From: an uncultured Bacteroidia bacterium
GTDB taxonomy: Bacteria > Bacteroidota > Bacteroidia > Bacteroidales > UBA932
Direction: 5' to 3'
NCBI GenBank assembly: GCA_902781705.1
Contig: CACZKE010000005.1
Location: forward strand, 62,001-126,000
Length of the DNA: 64,000 nucleotides
Part shown: piece by piece, positions 7,943 to 18,073 of the stretch
Layout: each line of letters starts with the position of its first letter
Position numbering within the stretch: the stretch's first letter is position 1
Translations under genes and position numbers: made by a program
Notes under the pieces: model-generated
Told to the model about the DNA's origin: nothing
The model's input: only the letters and a program-made list of their open reading frames with translations
Database searches by the model: none

Positions 7943-10900
7943 ATGCTTATGAAAAAAGTAAAACTGTTCTTGGCGTGCCTTCTGGCTGTCATTACGGCAG
8001 CTTACGCACAGGGACAGCAGGTTACCGGTACCATCACCGATACGAAAGGTGAACCGGTGGCCGGCGTCTCTGTTGTTGTCGATGGCACGACGCTGGGCGT
8101 TGTCACGGGATCCGATGGTGTCTTCACCATCAGCGCAAGACCGGGACAGACCCTCTCCTTCTACCTCTTCGGTATGAAGTCCGTCAAGGCCCCCGTCACG
8201 GGAAACAAGATGGACATCACCATGGAGGAAGATGCCATGACGCTCGACGAAGTCGTCGTGACGGCCATGGGCATTACAAGGTCCGAAAAGACCCTCGGTT
8301 ATGCCGCAACGACCGTGAAGAATGAAGAGCTGGCCGGCCAGCATGCCACCAACGTCACCACCGCCCTTTCCGGTAAGGTGGCCGGTATGCAGGTTTCGAC
8401 GACCACGACCGACCCGGGCGCTTCCGTGAACGTGGTCATCCGTGGTTACAGCTCCATCAACGGTAACAACCAGCCTCTGTATGTCATCGACGGCATCGTG
8501 GTCGGTGGCATGGGCACCCTCGCCAGCGAGGATATCGAGAGCCTGACCGTCCTGAAGGGCGCGGCCGCTACCGCTCTCTATGGTTCCCGTGCAGCAAATG
8601 GTGTCATCGTCATCACCACCCGTCAGGGTAAGCGTGGTTCTGACCGCAACTTCACCATCGAATACAGCGGTGGTATCGAGGCCCGTCAGGTTTCCCTCCT
8701 CCCGATCTTCCAGAACGATTTCGGTCAGGGTTGGAACGGTACCCAGACATTCATTGAAAACGGTTCCTGGGGTCCGCATTTCGACGGTTCCATGCAGCTC
8801 TACGGTCCTATCTGGAATGGCCAGCAGCTGATCCACAAATTCGAAGCCGTTCCCGACAACATCAAGGACTTCTTCGAGATTGGCATGAACCAGAAGCATT
8901 CCATCTCCATGAGCGGTGCCTCCAAGGATCAGAGCATGACCTACTATCTCTCCTACTCCCTGGCTGACGATGACGGTATCATCCCGAGCAACAAGGACCA
9001 CTACCGCCGCAACACCATCGCGATGCGCAACAGCTACACGCCGGTCGATTGGCTCAAGCTCTCCTCCCAGATCAACTTCGCCACTTCCCAGACTCAGTCT
9101 GTGGGAATGTTCTCGGGTACTTCCGTGATCGACGGTCTGTACGAGTTCCCGCGTGACATTTCCATGGTCGACCTGAAGGACCTCCCGGCCGCGTTCAACT
9201 CCCCGGAAGCCTACCTGACTCCTTACGGCATCACCAGCCCGTACTGGGCTATCGAGAACCGTTACAACAATACGGCCCAGAATAACATCTTCGGCAAGAT
9301 CCAGCTGGATGTGAAGCCTGTGAAGCCTGTCACCCTGACCTATCGTTACAGCTTCTACCACCGCGACTATGACTACAAGTCCGGCGCCCCGCAGATTGCA
9401 CTGGATGACTCCAAGATCTGGGACAATATGGGTTATGCCCCGAAGAACATGAACGAGGATGGTTCCGTCTATGCGCAGTACTACCGCCAGTACGAAATCA
9501 ACCACGACTTCATGGCCTCCTACAGCGACAAGTTTGTGGACGAGCGGTTCAGTGTCGATGCGGTGACCGGTCTCAACATCAACGAGCGCTATAACACCTC
9601 GATGACCGGTCAGGCCGACATCCTGACCATCAACACCGGCTTCTGGAACCTCTCCAACGGTGCCACGAAGACCACCCTCAGCGACAGCCAGTCCAAGCGC
9701 CGCCTCATCGGCCTGTTCGGTGACGTCACCCTCGGCTGGGACGAAACGCTCTTCCTCGAACTTACCACCCGTAACGACTGGTCCTCCACCCTCCCGCTGG
9801 ACAACAACAACTATTTCTATCCGGGTGCGACCCTGAGCGCGATCTTCACCAACTGGCTCCCGAAGAACGATGTTCTCTCTTTTGGTAAGATCCGTCTCGC
9901 CTATGGTAAGACCGGTAATGATGCCGGCGTTTACAACACGTATCCTACCTTCACCCAGGCTGGTTTCGCCGGAACCTATGGTTCTGACATCCTGCGCTTC
10001 CCTATCAATTCAGTCAACGCTTTCCGCCGCGGTTATTCCCTGGCCAGCCAGACCCTGAAACCGGAAATGACCACCGAGTTTGAAGTGGGTGCAAATCTGC
10101 AGTTCTTCAACGGCCGCATCGGAGTGGACGCCGCCTTCTACAACCGGCTCACCTCCGACCAGATCTTCTCCATCTCGATGGAACCCGCCACGGGTTACTC
10201 CTCGATGGTCGCCAACGCCGGTGACGTCCGCAACAAGGGTGTCGAGCTGCTCTTCGACTTCATCCCGGTGCAGACCCGCGACTTCAAGTGGGATCTCTCC
10301 GTGAACTGGGCCAAGAACTGGAGCAAGGTTGAATCCTTGCCTGAGGAAATCGGCGGCAAACTCCAGCTGGACGGTTTCTCCACTTCTGCCGTTAAGGACC
10401 AGGTGTACATGTACGCCGAGGTGGGCCAGCCGTTCGGTACCTACTGGACCTATGTTCCGAGATATGTCTCCGACCAGCAGTACCTGGGTACGGACGAGAC
10501 CACGGGAAAGCCTATTCCGAACCCCGACTACGATCCCACCGGAAAGAATGTCGGCAAGCTCATCGTGGATGAGAATGGTCAGATCGTGATGTCTGATGCG
10601 CTGACTCCGACCGGATACAACGCCAACTACGACTGGACCGGTGGTATCACCACCAGCCTCACCTACAAGAACTTCTCGTTCAGCGCTGCGCTCGATATCC
10701 GCAAGGGTGGCAAAATGTTCTCCCGTTCGAAGAATATCATGGAGTTCACCGGTAACGGTTTCGTCACCACTTACAACGAGCGTCGTCCGTTCGTGATTCC
10801 GAACTCCGTACAGATGATCGAAGACAACACCTTCGTTGAGAACACCACTCCGATCTACCTCAGCGACAGTTCCTATCAGAACTATTTCGACGATTACGGC

Positions 10901-11179
10901 GGAACAGAAGGTCGTCTGTTCTACTTCATCGATCGTGACTTCGTGAAGATCCGCAACATCTCCCTGACCTATTCGCTGCCTAAGAAGTGGATCGGCCCGT
11001 TCACGGGCGTCTCTCTGTCCGCCTTTGTGAACAATGCGTTTACCTGGACCGCGAAGAACAACTACTACGTCGATCCTGAAACCACCAACGAAGGTACCGA
11101 CGTCGGCGGTCTGTTCGGTGAGACCTACGTCAACCCGACCTGCCGCATCTACGGTTTCAACCTCAACATCAAATTCTAA
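7943..11179 (+). CDS. SusC/RagA-family TonB-dependent outer-membrane transporter
   Basis: This is the beta-barrel that imports a substrate captured by the partner SusD lipoprotein. The 1078-residue protein starts with a signal peptide ending near AYAQ, then a carboxypeptidase-D-like regulatory domain (about 25-95), the DEVVVTAMG segment typical of SusC TonB-box/plug boundaries, a plug domain (to about 230) and a long barrel ending in NLNIKF with an aromatic last residue. ATG 7943 and ATG 7949 are both possible; the second gives a more standard signal peptide. It heads a four-gene operon with 14, 12 and 13 base gaps. No glycoside hydrolase or protease lies nearby, so the substrate is unknown. 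Confidence 0.95.
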   Translation: MLMKKVKLFLACLLAVITAAYAQGQQVTGTITDTKGEPVAGVSVVVDGTTLGVVTGSDGVFTISARPGQTLSFYLFGMKSVKAPVTGNKMDITMEEDAMTLDEVVVTAMGITRSEKTLGYAATTVKNEELAGQHATNVTTALSGKVAGMQVSTTTTDPGASVNVVIRGYSSINGNNQPLYVIDGIVVGGMGTLASEDIESLTVLKGAAATALYGSRAANGVIVITTRQGKRGSDRNFTIEYSGGIEARQVSLLPIFQNDFGQGWNGTQTFIENGSWGPHFDGSMQLYGPIWNGQQLIHKFEAVPDNIKDFFEIGMNQKHSISMSGASKDQSMTYYLSYSLADDDGIIPSNKDHYRRNTIAMRNSYTPVDWLKLSSQINFATSQTQSVGMFSGTSVIDGLYEFPRDISMVDLKDLPAAFNSPEAYLTPYGITSPYWAIENRYNNTAQNNIFGKIQLDVKPVKPVTLTYRYSFYHRDYDYKSGAPQIALDDSKIWDNMGYAPKNMNEDGSVYAQYYRQYEINHDFMASYSDKFVDERFSVDAVTGLNINERYNTSMTGQADILTINTGFWNLSNGATKTTLSDSQSKRRLIGLFGDVTLGWDETLFLELTTRNDWSSTLPLDNNNYFYPGATLSAIFTNWLPKNDVLSFGKIRLAYGKTGNDAGVYNTYPTFTQAGFAGTYGSDILRFPINSVNAFRRGYSLASQTLKPEMTTEFEVGANLQFFNGRIGVDAAFYNRLTSDQIFSISMEPATGYSSMVANAGDVRNKGVELLFDFIPVQTRDFKWDLSVNWAKNWSKVESLPEEIGGKLQLDGFSTSAVKDQVYMYAEVGQPFGTYWTYVPRYVSDQQYLGTDETTGKPIPNPDYDPTGKNVGKLIVDENGQIVMSDALTPTGYNANYDWTGGITTSLTYKNFSFSAALDIRKGGKMFSRSKNIMEFTGNGFVTTYNERRPFVIPNSVQMIEDNTFVENTTPIYLSDSSYQNYFDDYGGTEGRLFYFIDRDFVKIRNISLTYSLPKKWIGPFTGVSLSAFVNNAFTWTAKNNYYVDPETTNEGTDVGGLFGETYVNPTCRIYGFNLNIKF

Positions 11180-11193
11180 AGGAGGATCCGAAC

Positions 11194-12681
11194 ATGAAAA
11201 AGATATATACCATCATTGCAACGGTTGCCGTCCTTTTCCTCACTTCCTGCAAGGATTATCTGGATATCAACCACTCCCCGAACGCTCCTGAAGAGAGCCA
11301 GGCGACCATGGACATGGCCCTTCCTGCGGCCGAAATGGCGCTTGCCGACCGGTATGGAGACGTGCTCCGTATCCTCGGCGGTTACTTCTCCGAGCAATAC
11401 GCTCACTTCTTCGGAACGAGCAATTATGTCACCTACAGCCAGTTCAAGGTTGCCACGACCAGTACGAACGGCGCTTATTCGGATCTGAACCGCGCCGCCA
11501 TCGGCAACGCCACATTCGTCCGGAACAAGGCTGTCGAACAGGAAATCTGGGGATCTTACCTGGCCGCCACGGTCATTCGCGTGTTCTCCTATCAGGTTCT
11601 GGTCGACGCTTATGGCGAGACACCTTACACCGAGGCTCAGCTGGGTCTGGAGAACCTGAATCCGAAGTTTGACGATGGAAAAGACATCTATGCCGGCCTT
11701 ATCGCCGAACTGGACGAAGCTCTTGCCAAGGTTACGAGCGAAAGCATGCCCGTTGCCACGAACATGCTGTATCCAGGCGAAGGTGCCGGTCCTTGGATCC
11801 GGTTTGCAAACGCCCTCAAACTCAAGCTCCTCATGCGTGAGCGCGCTGTCGTCAATGTCGATGCGCAGTTGAAGGCACTTGTCGCCGAAGACAAGTTCCC
11901 GACCGCTGACGTCGCTTATACCTGCTTCGTCGAGAACGCTTCCGGTAAGGCCAATCCTTTCTATCAGGAAGAGTTTGCTTCCTACTTCGGATCCACCCAG
12001 AAAAACGTTGCCTTGAACGTCGCCCTGTACCGGGCCATGGAAGCTTTCGGTGATCCCCGTCTCTCTGCCTTCTTCAGCGCGAATAGCAACAAACAGTACT
12101 GGGGCAGCATCTCCGGCTACAACATGAGCGTTTCCAACAAATACAAGGAAGCTATGTTCTGCCGTCCGAAAGTGAACTACGACGACCCTGTTTATCTGAT
12201 TTCGCTTTCTGAGATTTACTTCCTGCTCTCCGAGTATTATTCGAAGGTTGACAAGGACGCTGCGAAGGCCAAGGCTTATTACGAAGCGGCCATCGAGGCC
12301 TCCTTTGAGTCCGCCGACATCAGCGGAGCCAGCGACGTCATCGAGGCTTGCCCGTTCGACGGTACCGACAAGACCCTCGGCATCCAGAAGTGGATCGCCC
12401 TCAGCGGTATAAACAACTTCGAGGCCTGGTGCGAAATGCGCCGTCTCGGCTATCCTACTTTCGGTGGCAAGAAGGCGGAAGATGTGTACAGCTTCGGTTC
12501 CGATAACATGGATCCCTCCGTACTCGAACCCGGTGACCTCTACACTCCTTACCAGGTAAACAGCGAAGTGGGAGCCAACAAACTCGTCCAGCGCTTCCCG
12601 TATGCCAATTCCTCGGTTCTCTACAATTCCAATTGTCCGGCGGAGAAGCCGCTGACCGACAAGGTTTTCTGGGCTAAATAA
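11194..12681 (+). CDS. SusD/RagB-family outer-membrane lipoprotein (SusD-like_2 type)
   Basis: This surface lipoprotein would cap the SusC barrel and bind its ligand. The 495-residue protein has a lipobox (LTSC, Cys at about 19) followed by KDYLDINHSPN, a sequence typical of the SusD-like_2 group. The helical repeat region includes YLISLSEIYFLLSEYY near 330, and a late segment NNFEAWCEMRRLGYP resembles the conserved SusD region. The start is 14 bases after the susC stop with a GGAGG-like sequence between. The ligand cannot be deduced. Confidence 0.93.
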   Translation: MKKIYTIIATVAVLFLTSCKDYLDINHSPNAPEESQATMDMALPAAEMALADRYGDVLRILGGYFSEQYAHFFGTSNYVTYSQFKVATTSTNGAYSDLNRAAIGNATFVRNKAVEQEIWGSYLAATVIRVFSYQVLVDAYGETPYTEAQLGLENLNPKFDDGKDIYAGLIAELDEALAKVTSESMPVATNMLYPGEGAGPWIRFANALKLKLLMRERAVVNVDAQLKALVAEDKFPTADVAYTCFVENASGKANPFYQEEFASYFGSTQKNVALNVALYRAMEAFGDPRLSAFFSANSNKQYWGSISGYNMSVSNKYKEAMFCRPKVNYDDPVYLISLSEIYFLLSEYYSKVDKDAAKAKAYYEAAIEASFESADISGASDVIEACPFDGTDKTLGIQKWIALSGINNFEAWCEMRRLGYPTFGGKKAEDVYSFGSDNMDPSVLEPGDLYTPYQVNSEVGANKLVQRFPYANSSVLYNSNCPAEKPLTDKVFWAK

Positions 12682-12693
12682 ATTGGTAAGATT

Positions 12694-13380
12694 ATGAAAA
12701 AGCATTTGATATTCCTCCTTTCTGCGGCACTTCTGGTGTTGGCTACGGGCTGTGAAAAGACTTCGAAAGGTCATACCCAAATCGTCAACTATCCTATCAT
12801 CACGCTGTTGGGAGACAATCCTTATGTCATCCAGTTAGGTGGTGACTACAAAGAACCCGGTTATACGGCTACGCTCGAAGGCGATGACTACACTTCTCAC
12901 GTAACCGTCAATTCGAATGTAAATCCGAAAATTCCCGGCATTTATTCCGTGAGCTACAGCGCTTCGAATAGTGATGGTTATTCCTGGACCCTGAACCGTG
13001 ACGTATATGTTCTGAATCCGGGCGGTGTTGCCAATGTGTATATAAGTAACTGCTGGAATAACAGTGGATCCCGCAATTACAAGAACATCCCCATCGTCAT
13101 CAGTCCAGTTTCGGACGGTGTTTACGAAATTGAGGACCTCCTCGGCGGTTTCTATTTTGCCGGTGTGTATCCGGGTTACGAGCCTACTTATAATTTTCAT
13201 GCGACGGTTCAGTTCTCCCTCAATGAGGATGGAACCTTCAATATCCTGAAAAAATCTGAATGGTACTTTATGAGTAGTTTCAATTACTCGAACATCACGG
13301 GCGGTTACAATCCTGAAACGGGTGAGTTCAAATACAACTTTGACGGAATCAATGTAGCCCTGACTCCTTTCGAACCTTAA
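12694..13380 (+). CDS. Surface lipoprotein with a DUF5011-like Ig-fold domain
   Basis: The 228-residue protein has a signal peptide with lipobox ATGC. Next comes a segment PIITLLGDNPYVIQLGGDY followed by EPGYTA, the pattern of DUF5011/BT_2262-type immunoglobulin-like domains found in lipoproteins of SusCD loci. The C-terminal half (from about 110) is beta-rich without a recognised catalytic motif. As the third gene of the operon it is probably an accessory ligand-binding or scaffold protein on the cell surface (inference from context). Base composition is more AT-rich than the flanking housekeeping genes. Confidence 0.8.
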   Translation: MKKHLIFLLSAALLVLATGCEKTSKGHTQIVNYPIITLLGDNPYVIQLGGDYKEPGYTATLEGDDYTSHVTVNSNVNPKIPGIYSVSYSASNSDGYSWTLNRDVYVLNPGGVANVYISNCWNNSGSRNYKNIPIVISPVSDGVYEIEDLLGGFYFAGVYPGYEPTYNFHATVQFSLNEDGTFNILKKSEWYFMSSFNYSNITGGYNPETGEFKYNFDGINVALTPFEP

Positions 13381-13393
13381 AAACGAAACAGTT

Positions 13394-13912
13394 ATGAAAA
13401 AAGTATTCTATATTTTAGGTGTTCTTTCCGTCTGCCTGCTTGCTTCCTGCAAGAAAGACCCGGTCGAGATGACAGCCACCGTCGACATGGCTGGAGACTG
13501 GTATGTAATCGTTGACGCCGCGAAGGGTGGTCAAGTGGTTTACGAAGACGTGTATGACTATGGTAATATCCATATGTTCACGTCCAATACTTCCGCGAAC
13601 ATCGCCACGGAAATGCTTCTCACCGACAACCGCGACGATCCTTTCTGGAAATTCAAGGTAAAAGTGACTGCCGATCCGGCTACATTGACTTTCTCTAGCC
13701 AGAATGCGGACAACCTCTATGGAGACGGCTGCGTGATTAACGTGACCGGTGGCAAGATTGTCAAGGGTGGTGCCCAGACTCCGAGCGGTATGCCTGCAGA
13801 TTCCATCGAATTCTACATCACCTTCTCCGATGATACAGACGGTCCCAAATACGGCTGGGATTCCTTCTACATCCATGGCTATCGTTACACCGGCTTTGCA
13901 GGTGACGAGTAG
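13394..13912 (+). CDS. Small lipoprotein of the Bacteroidota lipid-binding (lipocalin-like) type
   Basis: The 172-residue protein has a lipobox (LLASC) followed by KKDP, a charged stretch common in exported surface lipoproteins. The mature part begins ATVDMAGDWYV, like the Bacteroidota family annotated as putative lipid-binding proteins of lipocalin-like fold; that assignment is by remembered pattern only. It is the last gene of the susC operon and is followed directly by a strong hairpin terminator. No catalytic motif is visible. It probably sits at the outer membrane together with the SusCD complex. Confidence 0.65.
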   Translation: MKKVFYILGVLSVCLLASCKKDPVEMTATVDMAGDWYVIVDAAKGGQVVYEDVYDYGNIHMFTSNTSANIATEMLLTDNRDDPFWKFKVKVTADPATLTFSSQNADNLYGDGCVINVTGGKIVKGGAQTPSGMPADSIEFYITFSDDTDGPKYGWDSFYIHGYRYTGFAGDE

Positions 13913-13932
13913 TCGATAGACTTCTTATAACG

Positions 13933-13962
13933 AATCAGGCGGCCCTTTCGGGTCGCCTGATT
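13933..13962 (+). terminator. Terminator of the susC operon
   Basis: Thirteen-base arms (AATCAGGCGGCCC and GGGTCGCCTGATT, one wobble) surround a TTTC loop and are followed by TTCTTTG. A second small hairpin (GGCCGC-TT-GCGGCC, 13981-13994) followed by a T run lies just before the convergent ATPase gene. Confidence 0.8.
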
Positions 13963-14001
13963 TCTTTGTCATTCTGAGGAGGCCGCTTGCGGCCGACTTT
14001 T

Positions 14002-15126
14002 TTATAGATATTCCAAATATCTGGAAAAGAATACGTTATAAACACTGTAAACACTTCCCTCCAAAGTCACGGTTTCCAGAATCAGTTCTTTCTCGACCAA
14101 AGATTTCAAACTCTTCAGGACGGCCGGACCGGAAGCAAGTCCGTACTTGGACAGGAAAGCGGCCGAGGTGGGTTTCAGTACTTCTCCTTCCTTTGCAACG
14201 GCTTTCAGAAGTTTCCACTGGGACGGAGTCGTCATTCGCTTGATTTCCAGGAAACGGTCGGTATTGGACTGCAAGATGGTCAGTTTCGCCTTCCGGACAT
14301 GATCGGCGGTCACTTGCTTTCCGGAAATGTTGAATACCTCATTACAAAGCGACTGGGTATAATAGGTATGGTCTTTCGTCCAATGAATGATGTTTTCAAC
14401 CAGGTCAGGTTCTATCGACTTTCCGTATTCATTGAAAAGTCCGGTAATGAATCCGGCATAGGTCGTTTCATCCAATTTACCGAGCGGAACATTCGTCGTA
14501 CTTTCATAAAAAGGCCTTTTCGCATTCGTAAACATATCCGACATCACGTGTTTTTTGCTGCCGCAGAAAATGAATCGGACATGGTGCAGCGGCTGGATGC
14601 AGGTTCTGAGCATAGCCTCCATCTGAACATCCGGATATTCCCTGATCTGCTGAAATTCATCAATGGCGACCACAACCTCTTTTCCACAGTCTTCCATATA
14701 TGAGAACAACGAACTCAGCGTCATTTTTTTATCCTCTTCCGTCCGATAAGTGAAAGACAGCTGGGGCTGTCCCGTCAATTCATCATAGCTGATCAAAGGC
14801 CGGATTCCTCCGATGGCCTTGAATATATCCTTGATTCTGTTCTTTCTATGAAGGACCTTTGCCACGGATTCCGAAAGAATTTTGATGAAATCTTCCAGAT
14901 TCTGACTGGAACTCATATCGGCATAAACGGTCTCAAAAGGCAGTTTATTCTCCTTCATTTCATCAAAAACACGGTATATCAACCCAGTTTTTCCCAGTCT
15001 TCTCGGAGAAATCAGCGTAATATTCCGTCCGTTTTCCAAACAATCGATGATACGAGCTGTTTCTTTTTCCCGATCACAGAAAAAGCGGCTGGAAACATAA
15101 GGCTCTATAACAAAAGGATTTTTCAT
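14002..15126 (-). CDS. AAA ATPase of the archaeal-type/ATPase_2 family
   Basis: The 374-residue protein has Walker A PRRLGKTG near residue 45, Walker B EVVVAIDEFQQ near 150, a sensor region FIFCGSKKH, and a C-terminal winged-helix-like part (about 290-374). Such ATPases are common, often multicopy, in Bacteroidales and are of uncertain function; some are linked to mobile elements. ATG 15126 is preferred over the upstream TTG because a -7 box overlaps that TTG. It has visibly lower GC content than the genes on both sides and sits alone between two terminators, consistent with horizontal acquisition. Confidence 0.85.
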   Translation of the reverse strand: MKNPFVIEPYVSSRFFCDREKETARIIDCLENGRNITLISPRRLGKTGLIYRVFDEMKENKLPFETVYADMSSSQNLEDFIKILSESVAKVLHRKNRIKDIFKAIGGIRPLISYDELTGQPQLSFTYRTEEDKKMTLSSLFSYMEDCGKEVVVAIDEFQQIREYPDVQMEAMLRTCIQPLHHVRFIFCGSKKHVMSDMFTNAKRPFYESTTNVPLGKLDETTYAGFITGLFNEYGKSIEPDLVENIIHWTKDHTYYTQSLCNEVFNISGKQVTADHVRKAKLTILQSNTDRFLEIKRMTTPSQWKLLKAVAKEGEVLKPTSAAFLSKYGLASGPAVLKSLKSLVEKELILETVTLEGSVYSVYNVFFSRYLEYL

Positions 15127-15144
15127 TGTTTTCCGTCTTTTCAG

Positions 15145-15152
15145 CAAAGATA
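15145..15152 (-). promoter_or_regulatory. -7 box TATCTTTG for the ATPase gene
   Basis: This exact TAnnTTTG match on the minus strand lies 18 bases before ATG 15126. Confidence 0.5.
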
Positions 15153-15173
15153 GAATGAAAAAAACAATTAACC

Positions 15174-15200
15174 AAAAGTTATTAACAAAAGGTTATTAAC
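15174..15200. repeat. Tandem pair of AAAAG(G)TTATTAAC
   Basis: Two head-to-tail copies of a 13-14 base unit lie 22 bases upstream of the ATPase -7 box. They are placed where an activator or repressor could bind. Confidence 0.45.
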
Positions 15201-15210
15201 TTTAAGTTTA

Positions 15211-15247
15211 TAAAAACATCGCAGGAACCGGATGGATTCCTGCGATG
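15211..15247 (-). terminator. Terminator of the frdAB operon
   Basis: A perfect 11-base stem (CATCGCAGGAA with TTCCTGCGATG) with a 9-base loop is followed, in the minus direction, by TTTTTA. It starts 35 bases after the frdB stop. Confidence 0.8.
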
Positions 15248-15281
15248 GGAGATTCTTTCGCTTCGCTTAGAATAACGAAGC

Positions 15282-16025
15282 CTACTCGCTGAAGCGGGCA
15301 GCGAGATACTCGCGGTTCAGGCGGGCGATGTGGTCGATGGTGACGTGCTTCGGGCACTCCATCTCGCAGGCGCGGGTGTTCGTGCAGTTGCCGAAGCCCA
15401 GTTCGTCCATCTTGGCGACCATGGCGCGGGCGCGGCGGGCGGCTTCCGGCTTACCCTGCGGCAGCAGGGCGAGGGAGCTCACGCGGGCGGCCACGAACAG
15501 CATGGCGGAGCCGTTCTTGCAGGTGGCGACGCAAGCACCGCAACCGACGCAGGCGGCGGCATCCATGGACAGTTCCGCGTCATCGTGGGGGATGAGGATG
15601 GTGTTGGCATCCTGCGCGGCACCGGTGCGGACGGACACGAAACCGCCGGCCTGGAGGATCTTGTCGAAGGCCTGACGGTCCACGACGAGGTCCTTGATCA
15701 CCGGGAAGGCGGCGGAGCGCCAAGGCTCCACGGTGATGGTGGCACCCGGCTTGAAATGACGCATAAAGAGCTGGCAGGTAGTCACCTGGTCGTCCGGACC
15801 ATGCGCACGGCCGTCCACATACAGGGAGCAGGCGCCGCAGATGCCCTCACGGCAGTCGTGGTCGAAGGCGATGGGCTCCACACCCTGGCGGATGAGCTGG
15901 TCGTTCAGGATGTCCAGCATCTCGAGGAAGGAGGCATCCTCCTCCACGTCGGTGACATGATAGGTCTCGAAGTGACCCTTGGCCTTGGCGTTCTTCTGAC
16001 GCCACACTTTCACGTTATATTCCAT
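15282..16025 (-). CDS. frdB: Fumarate reductase/succinate dehydrogenase iron-sulfur subunit
   Basis: FrdB carries electrons between the membrane quinol site and the FrdA flavin in anaerobic fumarate respiration. The 247-residue protein shows the [2Fe-2S] cysteines in [11 protein letters not shown] plus a later TTC, and the two C-terminal cluster motifs [11 protein letters not shown] and [12 protein letters not shown]. It follows frdA after an 8-base gap and ends before a strong terminator. The sequence type is that of Bacteroides fumarate reductases. In this phylum the complex generally runs toward succinate formation (family knowledge). Confidence 0.95.
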   Translation of the reverse strand: MEYNVKVWRQKNAKAKGHFETYHVTDVEEDASFLEMLDILNDQLIRQGVEPIAFDHDCREGICGACSLYVDGRAHGPDDQVTTCQLFMRHFKPGATITVEPWRSAAFPVIKDLVVDRQAFDKILQAGGFVSVRTGAAQDANTILIPHDDAELSMDAAACVGCGACVATCKNGSAMLFVAARVSSLALLPQGKPEAARRARAMVAKMDELGFGNCTNTRACEMECPKHVTIDHIARLNREYLAARFSE

Positions 16026-16033
16026 AATCGTCG

Positions 16034-17983
16034 TTAGTCTTTATAGTTACGGGTCGCAATCTTGATGTTCTCATACTTGAGCGGCTCCTTGTGGAGTTCC
16101 GGCTCCTTGCCTTCGCCCTTGTATTCCCAGGCGCCCACATACATGAAGTTCTCGTCATCACGCTTGGTCTCGCCTTCTTCCGTCTGCATTTCCTCGCGGA
16201 AGTGGCCGCCGCAGGATTCCCGGCGGTGCAGGGCGTCGCGCGCCATCAGTTCGCCGATGTCGAAGAAGTCCACCAGACGGAGAGCCTTCTCGAGTTCCTG
16301 GTTGAATTCCTCGTTCGTTCCGGGAACGCGGACGGTCTTCCAGAATTCCTGGCGGAGGGCTTCGATTTCCTCGATGGCCTTCTTCAGGCCGGCCTCGTTG
16401 CGGGCCATGCCCACATACTCCCACATGATGTGGCCGAGTTTCTTGTGGATGCTGTCCACGGTCTCGGTACCCTTGACGGCAAAGATCTTGTCGATACGCT
16501 CGCGGACCTTCTTTTCGGCCTCGGCGAACTCAGGGGCGTTGGTGTCGGTCTTGGGCTCCGCGAACTTGTGAGACAGGTAGTCGCCGATGGTGTACGGGAG
16601 GATGAAGTAACCGTCGGCCAGACCCTGCATGAGGGCGGAGGCGCCGAGACGGTTTCCGCCGTGGTCGGAGAAGTTGGCCTCACCGATGGCGTACAGGCCC
16701 GGAATCGTGGTCTGGAGGTCATAGTCGACCCAGAGACCGCCCATGGTGTAGTGGATGGCCGGATAGATCATCATCGGCTCCTCCCAAGGGGAAGAGGAAG
16801 TGATCTTCTCGTACATCTGGAAGAGGTTGCCGTAGCGTTCCTCCACGCGCTGGTGACCCAGACGCTTGATGGCGTCGGCGAAATCCAGGAAGACGGCGAG
16901 GCCGGTCTCGTTCACGCCGTAGCCGGCATCGCAGCGCTCCTTGGCGGCGCGGGAGGCGACGTCACGGGGAACCAGGTTTCCGAAGGCCGGATAACGGCGC
17001 TCCAGGTAGTAGTCGCGGCGCTCCTCAGGGATCTGGGAAGGCTTGATTTCGTGCTTGCGGAGTTTGATGACATCCTCCATGTTGTTCGGAACCCAGATAC
17101 GGCCGTCGTTACGGAGGGACTCGGACATCAGCGTAAGTTTGCACTGCTGGTCACCGTGGACCGGAATACAGGTCGGGTGGATCTGCGCGAAGCAGGGGTT
17201 CGCGAAGAAAGCGCCCTTGCGGTAGGCCTGCATGGCGGCGGAACCGTTGGAATTCATCGCGTTGGTGGAGAGGAAGTAGGTGTTTCCGTAACCACCGGTG
17301 GCGAGGACCACGGCATGGGCGCCGAAGCGCTCCAGTTCACCGGTCACGAGGTTGCGGGCGATGATACCCTTGGCCTGGCCGTTGATCACGACAAGGTCCA
17401 GCATCTCGTGGCGCGGATAACTCTTCACGGTACCGGCGGCGATTTCCTTGTTCAGGGCCGCATAGGCACCGAGGAGGAGCTGCTGACCGGTTTGTCCACG
17501 GGCGTAGAAGGTACGGGACACCTGCACGCCGCCGAAGGAACGGTTCGCGAGATATCCGCCGTACTCACGGGCGAAAGGAACGCCCTGGGCCACGCACTGG
17601 TCGATGATTGCCGCACTTACCTCGGCAAGACGGTACACGTTGGCTTCGCGGGAACGGTAGTCGCCACCCTTGATCGTGTCATAGAACAGACGGTAGATGG
17701 AGTCGTTGTCGTTCTGGTAGTTCTTCGCGGCGTTGATACCGCCCTGGGCAGCGATGGAGTGCGCCCGGCGCGGAGAATCGGAGATGCAGAAAATCTTGAC
17801 GTTGTATCCGAGTTCGCCCAGGGACGCAGCTGCAGACGCACCGCCAAGACCGGTTCCCACCACGATCACCTCGAGTTTCCGCTTGTTGTTCGGAGAGACG
17901 ATCCGGATCTCGGCCTTGCGCTTCGACCATTTCTCGGCGAGGGGCCCTTCCGGAATCTTGGAGATAAGTTTAGTATCGGCCAT
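16034..17983 (-). CDS. frdA: Fumarate reductase/succinate dehydrogenase flavoprotein subunit
   Basis: FrdA is the catalytic subunit with covalently bound FAD. In the 649-residue protein I see the dinucleotide-binding [13 protein letters not shown] near 42-54, the FAD-attachment region [16 protein letters not shown], the substrate segment HPTCIP and the late GGLWVDYD region. It is the first gene after a terminator hairpin, so the operon is frdA-frdB only. The membrane cytochrome b subunit gene (frdC), which normally precedes frdA in Bacteroides, is absent from this position and from the rest of the window. Confidence 0.96.
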   Translation of the reverse strand: MADTKLISKIPEGPLAEKWSKRKAEIRIVSPNNKRKLEVIVVGTGLGGASAAASLGELGYNVKIFCISDSPRRAHSIAAQGGINAAKNYQNDNDSIYRLFYDTIKGGDYRSREANVYRLAEVSAAIIDQCVAQGVPFAREYGGYLANRSFGGVQVSRTFYARGQTGQQLLLGAYAALNKEIAAGTVKSYPRHEMLDLVVINGQAKGIIARNLVTGELERFGAHAVVLATGGYGNTYFLSTNAMNSNGSAAMQAYRKGAFFANPCFAQIHPTCIPVHGDQQCKLTLMSESLRNDGRIWVPNNMEDVIKLRKHEIKPSQIPEERRDYYLERRYPAFGNLVPRDVASRAAKERCDAGYGVNETGLAVFLDFADAIKRLGHQRVEERYGNLFQMYEKITSSSPWEEPMMIYPAIHYTMGGLWVDYDLQTTIPGLYAIGEANFSDHGGNRLGASALMQGLADGYFILPYTIGDYLSHKFAEPKTDTNAPEFAEAEKKVRERIDKIFAVKGTETVDSIHKKLGHIMWEYVGMARNEAGLKKAIEEIEALRQEFWKTVRVPGTNEEFNQELEKALRLVDFFDIGELMARDALHRRESCGGHFREEMQTEEGETKRDDENFMYVGAWEYKGEGKEPELHKEPLKYENIKIATRNYKD

Positions 17984-18030
17984 ATCGGTTAAGGATTATT
18001 GTTGTAAGTTCCAAATAGTTTGCAATTTTA

Positions 18031-18073
18031 CGCAAAAAACCGGATAAATCCAATTAAATATAGGACTTATCCG
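18031..18073 (-). terminator. Terminator after the Ntn hydrolase gene
   Basis: Twelve-base arms (CCGGATAAATCC and GGACTTATCCGG, one wobble) around an 11-base loop are followed on the minus strand by TTTTTTGC. It lies 7 bases after the stop at 18080, within the frdA upstream region. Confidence 0.75.

Noticed and set aside
7913-9505. Long minus-strand frame opposite susC
   Set aside because: Low-complexity antisense translation of the susC gene.
16091-17992. Long plus-strand frame opposite frdA
   Set aside because: Antisense of a clearly recognised gene; no motifs of its own.
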